Assembly: GCA_018971305.1 (NCBI GenBank)
Contig: JAGXBC010000002.1
Span: forward strand, 1 to 64,000
DNA: 64,000 bases
Origin: Patescibacteria group bacterium
GTDB lineage: Bacteria; Patescibacteria; Paceibacteria; UBA6257; 2-01-FULL-56-20
Reading direction: 5' to 3'
Part shown: in pieces, positions 16,739-24,812 of the stretch
Layout: each line of letters opens with the position of its first letter
How positions within the stretch are numbered: the first letter of the stretch is position 1
Made by a program: the position numbers and the translations under genes
The notes under the pieces: model-generated
What the model saw: the letters and a program-made list of their open reading frames with translations, nothing else
Database searches by the model: none
What the model was told of the DNA's origin: nothing

Positions 16739-16764
16739 AATATTCTGGTGGCGATATTTGTCAA
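16734..16764 (-). promoter_or_regulatory. Leftward promoter of the RHH-phosphatase operon
   Basis: Read leftward: TTGACA at 16764-16759, a 19-base spacer, TATAAT at 16739-16734. Both hexamers are consensus but the spacing is long, as in promoters that need or resist a regulator. The transcript would be nearly leaderless. Confidence 0.55.
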
Positions 16765-16812
16765 GCCCCGGCATTCCTTTATTTCCGCAGTTATTATTGC
16801 TATTATTTCTAT

Positions 16813-16956
16813 ATGCCAAAGATAAAAAAGCAGGCCAAAAAGATTGGTGCCCGTAGCACTTCTAAAAAACATACGACGGATAAGAGGCCTAAGCCGAAAA
16901 AAGACAGCGAGCGTGATAAGGTTATGGAGCAGCTCAGAGCTTTGGGTTATTTATAA
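16813..16956 (+). CDS. 47-aa basic protein with C-terminal LGYL tail
   Basis: The open frame runs from ATG 16813 to TAA 16954-16956. The first 34 residues are lysine-rich and probably disordered (MPKIKKQAKKIGARSTSKKH at the start). The last 13, DKVMEQLRALGYL, match the tail of the RHH protein in 10 of 13 positions. It stops 23 bases before the sulfatase-fold gene, which itself lacks such a tail. Many sulfatase-family proteins end in a similar LxxLGY motif, so this may be a tail supplied in trans. That role is inference; the match between the two small proteins is direct. Confidence 0.7.
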   Translation: MPKIKKQAKKIGARSTSKKHTTDKRPKPKKDSERDKVMEQLRALGYL

Positions 16957-16979
16957 ACTGCCCGGTTAAGATATGTTTA

Positions 16980-18320
16980 ATGCCCAAAAAGACAAAACCG
17001 AACATCATTTTAATAACTTTTGACGACTGTCGTGCCGACCGCATGGGTTTTTTGGGTTATAAAAAGAACATTACCCCGTTTTTGGATTCTATCGCGGCCA
17101 AGGGATTTTATTTTAAAAACGCCTTTGCCACGGGCGCCGGTTCGCCACAATCTTTCGTTGGTTCTATGACCTCAACCTATCCAAGTGACCACGGCGGCTT
17201 CAGTTACGTAGAGCCGCCGCGCGTTTTAATAAGCGAGGTTCTGCAGAAAGCCGGGTACAGAACCGTTGCGGTCCACTCCGCCGCCTATTTGTCCGATTAT
17301 TTCGGTTACGACAGCGGCTGGGACGTGTTCAATTATCTTAGCCCCTTCAAGGACGGCGACGTCTCCGAGGGCTTAAAGAGCGACAGCCTGAAAGCCAGAT
17401 TTTTGGGTAAGGTTGCCGGCGTCAAGAGATGGCTTAACTCCCATATTCCTCCGCTTGCCTGGTTCTTGGGATTTTTGGAGAAAATCATTCTCGTCGTGCG
17501 CAAATTGGTAAAGAGCTCAAGAAATTTTACCCCGCCATTTATGGTAGCCGAAGAGATCAACGCCGAAGTTAAGAAGATCTTGAGGGAAAAGAGTGATAAA
17601 CCACTGTTTCTCTGGGTTCACTATATGGAGGCTCACGAGCTGCCGTTTTTCTGGCGTAGCGGGCACGGACTAGTAAAAAAAATCAAATATCACCTTGCCG
17701 ACACCTTTAGTTTTGTCTTGGGAGATTTTCCTAAAATCAATAAACTTTTCAAGAATTTGTATCTGGAGCTCTACGACGTTTCCATCAAAAAAGTTGACGA
17801 TGGGATAAAGGATTTGTTTTCCTACCTTCAGGCGCAAGGGATAGCGAATAATAAGAGCGTTTCCATATTCTTTTCCGATCATGGCGAAGAAATATTCGAC
17901 CATGGTGATTTTGGCCACGAACAGAGGCCGTTCAACGTTAACCTGAATATTCCGCTAATTTTCTATTCACCGGAGAAAATTAAACCTTGCGCCGAGGACG
18001 TGCCGGTTAGTTTGATAGATATTCCTCCGACTATTGCCGCCCTGGCTGGAGCAAGGCCAGCTGGCGTCTGGAAGGGAAAGGACATTTTCACTGGCAACGG
18101 TAGGCCGGTTGTTTCCCAGCTTATCGATTGTGACGGCAACCTCACCAATCCGCGGCCTTTAGGAGCCACTATAATATGGAATGGTTATAAGTTTATAAAT
18201 TATAAAGGGGAGAAGTCTTTATTTTCTCTGGATGACCGTAAAGAAATAAATAATCTCTATAGTTCGGCGCCGAAAATCGCGAGCGAGCTGGAGAAAAAAC
18301 TTAAGCAGTTCATGCCTTAA
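16980..18320 (+). CDS. Sulfatase-fold (PF00884) hydrolase without formylglycine motif
   Basis: The 446-aa protein has the sulfatase/LtaS layout: FDDCRADRMGFLGY (14-27) with the metal aspartates, a second half with 'FSDHGEEIFDHGDFGHE', and 'LIDIPPTIAALAG' near the end. Where sulfatases have C/S-x-P-x-R, it has Ser55-Pro-Gln-Ser-Phe, so the arginine and proline needed for formylglycine formation are missing. A serine-based phosphohydrolase or phosphotransferase is more likely than a true sulfatase. Residues 150-200 form an inserted helical stretch. No signal peptide. It is followed by a hairpin terminator. Confidence 0.82.
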   Translation: MPKKTKPNIILITFDDCRADRMGFLGYKKNITPFLDSIAAKGFYFKNAFATGAGSPQSFVGSMTSTYPSDHGGFSYVEPPRVLISEVLQKAGYRTVAVHSAAYLSDYFGYDSGWDVFNYLSPFKDGDVSEGLKSDSLKARFLGKVAGVKRWLNSHIPPLAWFLGFLEKIILVVRKLVKSSRNFTPPFMVAEEINAEVKKILREKSDKPLFLWVHYMEAHELPFFWRSGHGLVKKIKYHLADTFSFVLGDFPKINKLFKNLYLELYDVSIKKVDDGIKDLFSYLQAQGIANNKSVSIFFSDHGEEIFDHGDFGHEQRPFNVNLNIPLIFYSPEKIKPCAEDVPVSLIDIPPTIAALAGARPAGVWKGKDIFTGNGRPVVSQLIDCDGNLTNPRPLGATIIWNGYKFINYKGEKSLFSLDDRKEINNLYSSAPKIASELEKKLKQFMP

Positions 18321-18340
18321 TAAATGAATGGGTATTATTT

Positions 18341-18365
18341 GGCGCGATTGACCCCGCGCCTTTTT
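18341..18365 (+). terminator. Rho-independent terminator after the sulfatase-fold gene
   Basis: GGCGCG (18341-18346) pairs with CGCGCC (18355-18360) around ATTGACCC, followed by TTTTT. It separates the island from the sugar genes that follow. Confidence 0.8.
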
Positions 18366-18384
18366 GAAATTAAGATGATTCAGT

Positions 18385-19668
18385 ATGTCGGACGAAGCTA
18401 AAAAAATAAATAAGTGCCGTTCCTGTGGATTTGCCAAGTTGGATGACATTCTGTCGCTCGGCAACCTTTATGTCTCGGCATTCGTGGACGAGGAGGAACA
18501 GAAGGGCATGAAAAAGTACCCGTTGGATTTAGTTTTGTGCAATGAAACTTCCGGCGGCTGTGGACTTCTGCAATTGCGACACACGGTTCCTTCGGAAGTT
18601 ATGTACAGGAACTATTGGTATCGTTCCGGAACAAATCAGACGATGACCGACGCTCTCTACGATATTGTCTCAGCCGCGAAAGCTGTTGCCCAACTCGGAA
18701 AAGGAGATTTTGTGATAGATATAGGCGCGAACGACGGCACGCTTCTCTCCGCCTATGCCGACTCCGGCGTTACGCGAGTCGGTTTTGAACCGGCTCGGAA
18801 TATCGCCCCGGTTGCCAAAAACAACGCCGAGCATATCATCAACGACTTTTTCAATTTTGAGGCCTGGGTGAAAGAATTCCCCGGCAAGAAAGCGAAAATT
18901 ATCACGGCCATCGCTATGTTCTACGACCTGGACGATCCGAATAAATTCGTTGCCGATGCCGCGAAATGCCTGGACGATGATGGCGTTTTTATTATTCAGA
19001 TGAGCTATCTGCCCCTGATGCTTTCGCAGAAAGATTTTATGAATATTTGTCACGAGCATTTGGAATACTATTCCCTGCTTTCTTTGGAGAACTTGCTTAA
19101 ACGGCACAACTTGGAAGTTTTTGATGTGGAGACGAACGACGTGAACGGAGGCAGTTTCCGGGTTTTTATCAAACACAAAAATTCCGGAAAAAATATAAAA
19201 ATTAAGCCGCGAGCGGACGAGTGTGTGGAAAAAATGAGGGCCGACGAACGCGCTCTCGGCCTGAACGGCAGAAAACCCTACGAGGATTTTGTCCGCCGGG
19301 TAGAGGACCTGAAAAGGCGCACGGTGGAGTTCATAAAAAGCGAAACCGCCAAGGGCAAGAAAGTTTACGTTTATGGCGCCTCAACTAAAGGCAACACGCT
19401 TTTGCAGTATTACGGCCTTAGTACGAAGGAAATTCCTTTCGCTATCGAGCGCAGCCAGTACAAGTGGGGCAAAAAAACCGTTGGCAGTTTGGTGCCGATA
19501 ATTTCCGAGGAGCAGGCGCGCGCCGAGAAGCCGGACTATTTCTTAATTCTGCCCTGGCACTTTATAAAGGAATTTTTGGAGCGCGAAAAAAAATTTCTGG
19601 AAGGCGGCGGGAAATTTATTGTACCTCTGCCGGAGTTCAAGATTTTAGGAGCTGAAGATATAAAATAA
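18385..19668 (+). CDS. Sugar C-methyltransferase with zinc-binding N-terminus
   Basis: The 427-aa protein has the three parts of NDP-hexose C-methyltransferases. An N-terminal zinc site has Cys11-x-x-Cys14 (CRSCG) and a second pair around 'LCNETSGGCGLLQL'. A Rossmann SAM-binding domain has 'VIDIGANDGTLLSAY'. The C-terminal domain has 'KVYVYGASTKGNTLLQYYG' and ends 'ILPWHFIKEF'. The family (for example TylC3) adds a methyl group from SAM to C3 of a 4-keto deoxysugar. The substrate here is probably one of the keto-sugars made nearby. Confidence 0.85.
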   Translation: MSDEAKKINKCRSCGFAKLDDILSLGNLYVSAFVDEEEQKGMKKYPLDLVLCNETSGGCGLLQLRHTVPSEVMYRNYWYRSGTNQTMTDALYDIVSAAKAVAQLGKGDFVIDIGANDGTLLSAYADSGVTRVGFEPARNIAPVAKNNAEHIINDFFNFEAWVKEFPGKKAKIITAIAMFYDLDDPNKFVADAAKCLDDDGVFIIQMSYLPLMLSQKDFMNICHEHLEYYSLLSLENLLKRHNLEVFDVETNDVNGGSFRVFIKHKNSGKNIKIKPRADECVEKMRADERALGLNGRKPYEDFVRRVEDLKRRTVEFIKSETAKGKKVYVYGASTKGNTLLQYYGLSTKEIPFAIERSQYKWGKKTVGSLVPIISEEQARAEKPDYFLILPWHFIKEFLEREKKFLEGGGKFIVPLPEFKILGAEDIK

Positions 19669-19723
19669 AGACCCTGGCTGAACTGTGCTAAATTGATTTT
19701 TTGGTTTAGTATTATAGTTGTTT

Positions 19724-20740
19724 ATGCGCATCCACTACACAACAACAGTTTGGCACGCAGGGTTTTACAGGTATTTTATAAATGCCCTGACTTCTTTGGG
19801 TCATGAAGTCCGTTTTTTTGACGAATCCGGGACGAAAGCCCAAATAACTTTGAAATATATAACAACCCGATTGCCGGGTTATTTGTATAAAGGGGAAAAC
19901 ATATTCCGGGCATCCATCGGCCGCGATTGGTTAAAATCCATCAAGGAATTTAAACCGGACCTGATAATCATCCAGCATTCCCCGAATCTTATTCCCGACG
20001 CAGTCCGCGAGGCGAAAAATATGGGCTACAAAATATTCTATTGGGAAGACGCCCAGCCGGCCAATGCCCAGGGCAAAGATGTTTTGGCGTCTCTTGAGTA
20101 TGTAGATAAGCTTTTTTCCGTGGACAGGGAATGGATGACGATACTTTATAACCAATCCGACTTTATCCATCTGCCGCTTGCCGGCGAGCCGTCTGTTTTT
20201 AAGCCGTTGCCGGGGGTTGAAAAAGAATACGATGTCGTTTTTGTCGGCAGTTTCGCCCCGATGGACGGAGATGGTTATTTAAGGGCCAAATTGGTTTCCA
20301 ATGTTCCGGATAAATTTAAGGTTAAAGTTTTTGGTAATGGCTTGGACTATTGGGTTAAATATCTCCCCAATTTGCGAAACCGTTCCGGCGGAGACGTCAT
20401 TTTGAACGAAAATGTTTTGAATGAGATATACAACAAATCCCGTATTGTCTTGAACATCCACGCCGTCGGCCACGAATCGTCGCTTTCCGCGAGAACTTAT
20501 GAGATAGGCCTTTCCGGGGCGTTTCAGCTTGTTGATTGGCGCGGGGACGCGGATATAGTTTTCCCGCCGGGAATGCTTGTCACCTTTAAACACGCGAGCG
20601 ACATTAACGGTCTTATAGAAAAATGGCTGGCAGATCCGGATGGGGCTTCCAGAAAGGCCGAAGAGATAAGGCAATATATCTTGGTTAACCATACTTGGCG
20701 GCACAGAGCGGAAAAAATGCTTAGTTATTATAAAAAATAA
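19724..20740 (+). CDS. CgeB-type glycosyltransferase
   Basis: ATG 19724 (MRIHYTTTVWHAGFYRYF) is preferred to a TTG two codons upstream. The 338-aa protein has the GT-B layout of the CgeB/Glyco_trans_1_2 family: 'LIIIQHSPNLIPDAV', 'DVVFVGSFAPMDGDGY', then the C-terminal signature 'HAVGHESSLSARTYEIGLSGAFQLVD' in which an Arg-Glu pair would contact the nucleotide sugar, and 'HTWRHRAEKML'. It is similar in type to the protein at 47549. Donor and acceptor are unknown. Confidence 0.8.
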   Translation: MRIHYTTTVWHAGFYRYFINALTSLGHEVRFFDESGTKAQITLKYITTRLPGYLYKGENIFRASIGRDWLKSIKEFKPDLIIIQHSPNLIPDAVREAKNMGYKIFYWEDAQPANAQGKDVLASLEYVDKLFSVDREWMTILYNQSDFIHLPLAGEPSVFKPLPGVEKEYDVVFVGSFAPMDGDGYLRAKLVSNVPDKFKVKVFGNGLDYWVKYLPNLRNRSGGDVILNENVLNEIYNKSRIVLNIHAVGHESSLSARTYEIGLSGAFQLVDWRGDADIVFPPGMLVTFKHASDINGLIEKWLADPDGASRKAEEIRQYILVNHTWRHRAEKMLSYYKK

Positions 20741-20768
20741 AGAAGATAAGGGTTAAGAAATATCGCAT

Positions 20769-21623
20769 ATGATCAATCACGCCTTTTTATTCCTGAACGA
20801 CTTGAAGAATATTTTTAAAAAAGGCCGCAGCTCCAAGATGTCCTTTCGCCTTCTTTTTACGCATGTGCGGATAAAGTTCAAACAGAAATTTTATGAGTTT
20901 TTCTCCATCAAGAAAACTCACGAAAATTTTTTAGGGTTTACGGTTTTTTTTACCGATTACGGCTGGTTTGCCAATATGTGGCGGGCGATTTTCTTGTCGG
21001 AAACTTATTATTTTAAGACGGATAATGCCGCGCCGCTTATTTTGGACATCGGAAGTAATATCGGTATGAGTGTTTGTTATTTCAAAATGTTGTATCCTAA
21101 GTCAAAAATTTTGGCCTTTGAGCCTGAACCGGCGTCATTTACTCTATTAAAGAAGAATATAGAAGCTAATCATTTTGAGAACGTAACTTTAAACCAGGCG
21201 GCAATTTCTGCGGATAAAGACGCTGTGGATTTTTATCAAGACACAGTAGGTGAGGCGAGCGCCGTCGGTAGTACCTTGAAGAACTTTTTGCCGCCAGAGA
21301 GAACCAAGGCGATAAAGGTTAAAGCCGTGCGACTTTCACAGTTAATTAAAGAAAAAGTTGACCTTCTAAAGATTTGCGCAGAAGGTGTGGAGCACGAAAT
21401 TTTAAAAGAAGCCGAGAGCGGACTCGGAAATGTTCAAAGAATATTTATTCTGGTGCATCAGCGTGACGGGAATAAAAACGAGAACATTTCCGGCCTGCTC
21501 GGCGTATTGGAAAGAAGCGGTTTTAGATATGCGGTCACGGAGACCACCGTTTCTCACGATGGCTTTATAGACAGGCCGTTCCGGGCGTACGCGTTTATCG
21601 TAGACTCAGAAAGGATTAATTGA
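20769..21623 (+). CDS. FkbM-family methyltransferase
   Basis: The 284-aa protein contains the SAM motif 'LILDIGSNIGMSVCYFKMLYP' near residues 95-115 and the acidic 'AFEPEPASF' after it, typical of FkbM O-methyltransferases that modify sugars or polyketides. The family motif KIDxEGxE reads KICAEGVE here, so the usual aspartate is a cysteine, which may weaken activity. It lies 28 bases after the glycosyltransferase gene. It probably methylates a glycan hydroxyl. Confidence 0.8.
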   Translation: MINHAFLFLNDLKNIFKKGRSSKMSFRLLFTHVRIKFKQKFYEFFSIKKTHENFLGFTVFFTDYGWFANMWRAIFLSETYYFKTDNAAPLILDIGSNIGMSVCYFKMLYPKSKILAFEPEPASFTLLKKNIEANHFENVTLNQAAISADKDAVDFYQDTVGEASAVGSTLKNFLPPERTKAIKVKAVRLSQLIKEKVDLLKICAEGVEHEILKEAESGLGNVQRIFILVHQRDGNKNENISGLLGVLERSGFRYAVTETTVSHDGFIDRPFRAYAFIVDSERIN

Positions 21624-21686
21624 GTTTATTCTTTTTGTTCGAATCCCGCCCAGCGCACATATTTAAGTAATGATATCATTGAATAT

Positions 21687-22292
21687 ATGGAACAACACTC
21701 AACGGGTTCACTTGAAAGCGTACATCCTCAAAAAAATATTTCAGAAAAAGATCTTGAAGTAAACACCCCGCAAGAGCTATTACAACTGAACATCAGAATG
21801 TTCGATGCGTCGAAAAAATGCAGCGAACAGGCGGAAAATGAGGTTGTAGCTGCCCTGCAAAACGAAGGAATATCGGCCAAGCCGTCGGCTAATCCGTTGG
21901 AGCGCAGTTTTTATTGGGAGCTAAATTTCCCGCAAGAGTTCACTCAAGAGCAGTTGGAACAGTTGATAGGAAAATTCGGAATTACCAGTAGTTACGATTT
22001 TCAAAGTGCAACGACTATGGCGGGAAGGAAAGAGCAAACAGAGGCGCCATCGCCAAAGGCAATTCTTGAATGCCTCATGCCTTACATTACCAGTCGCTTG
22101 GGACATAAAAAGCTTGAAGAAGCTTATCCTGGATTGTTCGAGGCGGCAAGAATGAATCGTGAAAAGGTGTTAAAAAGTAGAGAAGACGTTGTACAATGGA
22201 ATCGCATCACCAAACAATTCTTTATTGAGCATCCAGAATATAAAGGGTTTTCGCTGACTAAATACGCGTGGGATGGAGAATCAATCGATTGA
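21687..22292 (+). CDS. Hypothetical protein (201 aa)
   Basis: I do not recognise this protein. It is soluble, acidic and rich in Glu and Gln, with likely helices at 20-60, 85-105 and 125-185. There are few cysteines, no signal peptide and no catalytic motif. The palindrome AATGATATCATT lies about 12 bases upstream of the ATG. The gene stands between the rightward FkbM gene and the leftward SemiSWEET gene with spacers on both sides, so it may be its own unit. Confidence 0.65.
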   Translation: MEQHSTGSLESVHPQKNISEKDLEVNTPQELLQLNIRMFDASKKCSEQAENEVVAALQNEGISAKPSANPLERSFYWELNFPQEFTQEQLEQLIGKFGITSSYDFQSATTMAGRKEQTEAPSPKAILECLMPYITSRLGHKKLEEAYPGLFEAARMNREKVLKSREDVVQWNRITKQFFIEHPEYKGFSLTKYAWDGESID

Positions 22293-22372
22293 TTCTATCA
22301 TTGCACTACTGGTATAGTTCGAACATCATCCAATCCCATGCGCCAATTATAAAGACTTTTTGCGGCGGCGCG

Positions 22373-22633
22373 CTACTTGAACTTAACCTTAAGCCATATC
22401 TGTATGGTTCCTACAATAAGCCCTATTCCGTTCGCAAGGGCAAGCGGCGCGGCACCAATCAGCAGGCCATAGATCAACCATAACAGGCAGCCGAAAACAT
22501 AAAGCCCGATCATGCCGGACGACACGTCTTTCATTTGCTTAGTTCTCCAGGCCTTGACCACCTGCGGCACCATAAGGCAGGTACCGGCAACGGTTGCCGT
22601 ATAGCCGATAAGGTTTGTTATTAGGGTCTGCAT
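22373..22633 (-). CDS. SemiSWEET sugar transporter
   Basis: SemiSWEETs are 80-100-aa proteins with three membrane helices that dimerise into a sugar facilitator. The 86-aa protein has helices at about 5-25, 40-60 and 63-82, the VPQV motif (PQ-loop) at the end of helix 1, 'AWRTKQMKDVSSGM' as the conserved loop and 'LLWLIYGLLIGAAPLALANGIGL' over helices 2 and 3. It sits among polysaccharide genes but in its own orientation, 35 bases downstream of a leftward FkbM gene. The transported sugar cannot be told. Confidence 0.88.
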   Translation of the reverse strand: MQTLITNLIGYTATVAGTCLMVPQVVKAWRTKQMKDVSSGMIGLYVFGCLLWLIYGLLIGAAPLALANGIGLIVGTIQIWLKVKFK

Positions 22634-22668
22634 TTATATAAGAGTAGTTTTTGATATTGATTCCGCTT

Positions 22669-23649
22669 CTATCGTGAGATGAGGTGTTTTATTTTCGCAT
22701 CGTCTTTGGCGAAAAGGATGTCCCGGAAGATTATATCCGTTTTCTGCTCGAACGGCTTGAGGCGATTGTTTTCCAGGTAGTAGGCGTCGTAACCGAGGTT
22801 TTTCATTGTCGCGAATATGCCGTCTGACCTGTTCTTATTTTCGTTAACTTCTACGTAAAGCAGGGGAGGATGTTCTCCGGATAGGGTTTTGCGGGCTCCT
22901 TTTATTACTTCCAACTCCGCGCCTTCCACATCGCACTTTATAAAATCAATATGCTTCGGAGCGTTTGCTGATGTCGCAAGGAATTCATCAAGCGTTGTCT
23001 TATAGACCTCGGTTGCTTCCAGGTCAACGAAATCTTTTTTAATGGTTGATGGATTTAACGTCGCGAATGCCGAGCCGAGCTTTCTGGGAATATATATTTT
23101 TGTTTTTCCCTTCTCGCCTCCGACGGCCGAGTTTATGCTTATAACTCTTGGCGGAGAATCCAGGCCGTTAAGGCGGACGTTTTCCGTTAGGTTCCGGTAG
23201 GCCTCCGGCGTTGGTTCAAAGGCGAACACCAATCCATTTGGAGCGTTGAGGCGCGCGAAATCCATTGTGTACCAGCCGAAATTGGCGCCGATATCCATAA
23301 CTGTGTCCCCGGACTTGATGAGCTTGGAGAAAAGTTCCGAGTCCTCATCGTAGTTATGGCTTCCTGACCTGATTATGGAGCCGAGCAGGTCTTCCGGGTT
23401 ATCGTAGTCGCTGTAGCGGAATTTTCCGTGGGGAAATTGGTAAATGGAACCTGAGTTCCTGTCTATCGTTATGGATACGATGTTGTCGTTATGTCGCAGT
23501 ATCGAACGGGCCGCCGACATCTTTTTTTCTAACTTCTTATCGGAAGCCACGACCATTTTTTTATATAGCGCCCTGCCTATTCTGTATATTATCCCGCTGC
23601 GGGGAAAGCGCAGGCGGCGGATGATAAATTCCTTGATCTTATATATCAT
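22669..23649 (-). CDS. FkbM-family methyltransferase
   Basis: The 326-aa protein has a basic N-terminus, then the FkbM SAM domain: 'VMDIGANFGWYTMDFARL', 'VFAFEPTPEAYRNLTENV', and an intact 'HIDFIKCDVEGAELEVIKGA' with the Asp missing from the copy at 20769. It should be an O-methyltransferase acting on a sugar. It is 21 bases downstream of the DegT aminotransferase on the same strand, so it may methylate the amino sugar made by that enzyme. Confidence 0.87.
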   Translation of the reverse strand: MIYKIKEFIIRRLRFPRSGIIYRIGRALYKKMVVASDKKLEKKMSAARSILRHNDNIVSITIDRNSGSIYQFPHGKFRYSDYDNPEDLLGSIIRSGSHNYDEDSELFSKLIKSGDTVMDIGANFGWYTMDFARLNAPNGLVFAFEPTPEAYRNLTENVRLNGLDSPPRVISINSAVGGEKGKTKIYIPRKLGSAFATLNPSTIKKDFVDLEATEVYKTTLDEFLATSANAPKHIDFIKCDVEGAELEVIKGARKTLSGEHPPLLYVEVNENKNRSDGIFATMKNLGYDAYYLENNRLKPFEQKTDIIFRDILFAKDDAKIKHLISR

Positions 23650-23670
23650 GATTTTCTCTTGAGCGGAGCC

Positions 23671-24759
23671 TTATTGCCCGGAATAGAATTTTTTAACTTT
23701 TTCTATAACGTAGTTTTGGTCTTTTTCCGATAATGTGGATGCCGAAGGCAAAGAAATTCCGTGTTCGGCGAGATATTCTGCGTTGGGGAAGTTCCCCGAC
23801 TGTTTGTAGGGTGGCAGGTCGTGCATCGGTACAAATACGCGCTTGGCATCGATATTTTCTTTCGCCAGATATTCCACAAGCTCGTCGCGCCGGTCGGCGA
23901 GCACCGTGCAAAGCCAGGTAGAAATTTCTGTTTGCGGCGGAACGGCCATAAATTCTAAACCTTTTATATTACTGAGGCCCGCAGCGTAACGCGCTGCGAT
24001 GGCATTGCGCTTGCCGATTAGCTCTTTGAGCCGTTCAAGCTGAGCTAGGCCCAATGCGGCTTCGAGCGCTGACATCCGCAGATTCCAGGCCGCAAGCTCG
24101 TGGATGTAGGGCTGTTTGGGGTTTATGTCGTATTCGCGCAGGCGTTTTGCCATTGCCGCGAGTGCGTCGTCGTTCGTTATTATCATTCCGCCTTCGCCCG
24201 TTGTCATTATTTTGGAAGCATAAAAAGAAAAACAGCCGGCTTTTCCGAATGTGCCGCAGAATTTTCCGCGATATGTGGCTCCGTGCGCTTCGGCGGTATC
24301 TTCTATTACCGGTAGATTATGTTTTTCGGCGACGCGCATTATAGGCTCCATATCGCAGGGAATGCCAAAAAGATGGGCAACGATTATCGCTTTTGTTTTG
24401 GAAGTTATTTTCTTTTCTATTTCTCCCGCGTCTATTCCGGGATTGAGCTTGCCGCAGTCGGCGAACACAGGAGTCGCGCCGTTGTGGCTTACAGATTCCG
24501 GCGTGGCGACCATAGTGAATGTCGGAACTATGACTTCATCCCCTGGGCCGATGCCCAAAGCTTTTACCACAAGAAAGAGGGCGGAGAGGCCGGAATTAGT
24601 GGCGATGGCATATTTGGCGCCAAAAAATTTGGCAAACGCATTTTCGAAATTTCTCACCGGCGGGGCGCTGGAAGAAACCATATTGTTTCTAACGGCTTCG
24701 GTGACATATTTTATTTCCAGTTCGCCGATGTCCGGTTCGCAGAGGGGGATTTTATTCAT
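23671..24759 (-). CDS. DegT/DnrJ/EryC1 aminotransferase, perosamine-synthase-like
   Basis: These PLP enzymes transfer an amino group to a keto-sugar. The 362-aa protein has Asp154 (IEDTAEAHGATYRG) for the PLP nitrogen and the catalytic Lys183 in 'FYASKIMTTGEGGM'. The overall sequence most resembles GDP-perosamine synthase, which aminates C4 of GDP-4-keto-6-deoxymannose, the product of Gmd at 8832. Other 4-keto substrates are possible. It is divergently oriented to the cupin gene at 24813; the 53-base gap must hold both promoters. Confidence 0.85.
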   Translation of the reverse strand: MNKIPLCEPDIGELEIKYVTEAVRNNMVSSSAPPVRNFENAFAKFFGAKYAIATNSGLSALFLVVKALGIGPGDEVIVPTFTMVATPESVSHNGATPVFADCGKLNPGIDAGEIEKKITSKTKAIIVAHLFGIPCDMEPIMRVAEKHNLPVIEDTAEAHGATYRGKFCGTFGKAGCFSFYASKIMTTGEGGMIITNDDALAAMAKRLREYDINPKQPYIHELAAWNLRMSALEAALGLAQLERLKELIGKRNAIAARYAAGLSNIKGLEFMAVPPQTEISTWLCTVLADRRDELVEYLAKENIDAKRVFVPMHDLPPYKQSGNFPNAEYLAEHGISLPSASTLSEKDQNYVIEKVKKFYSGQ

Positions 24760-24812
24760 TGTTTTAATTTAGCATCTTTACCGGATTTCTTAAAGGCGAT
24801 ATTATAGACGTT

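Noticed and set aside
24251..24807. Rightward frames of 160-170 codons opposite the DegT aminotransferase
   Set aside because: Antisense to an intact PLP enzyme with all key residues; no start signal.
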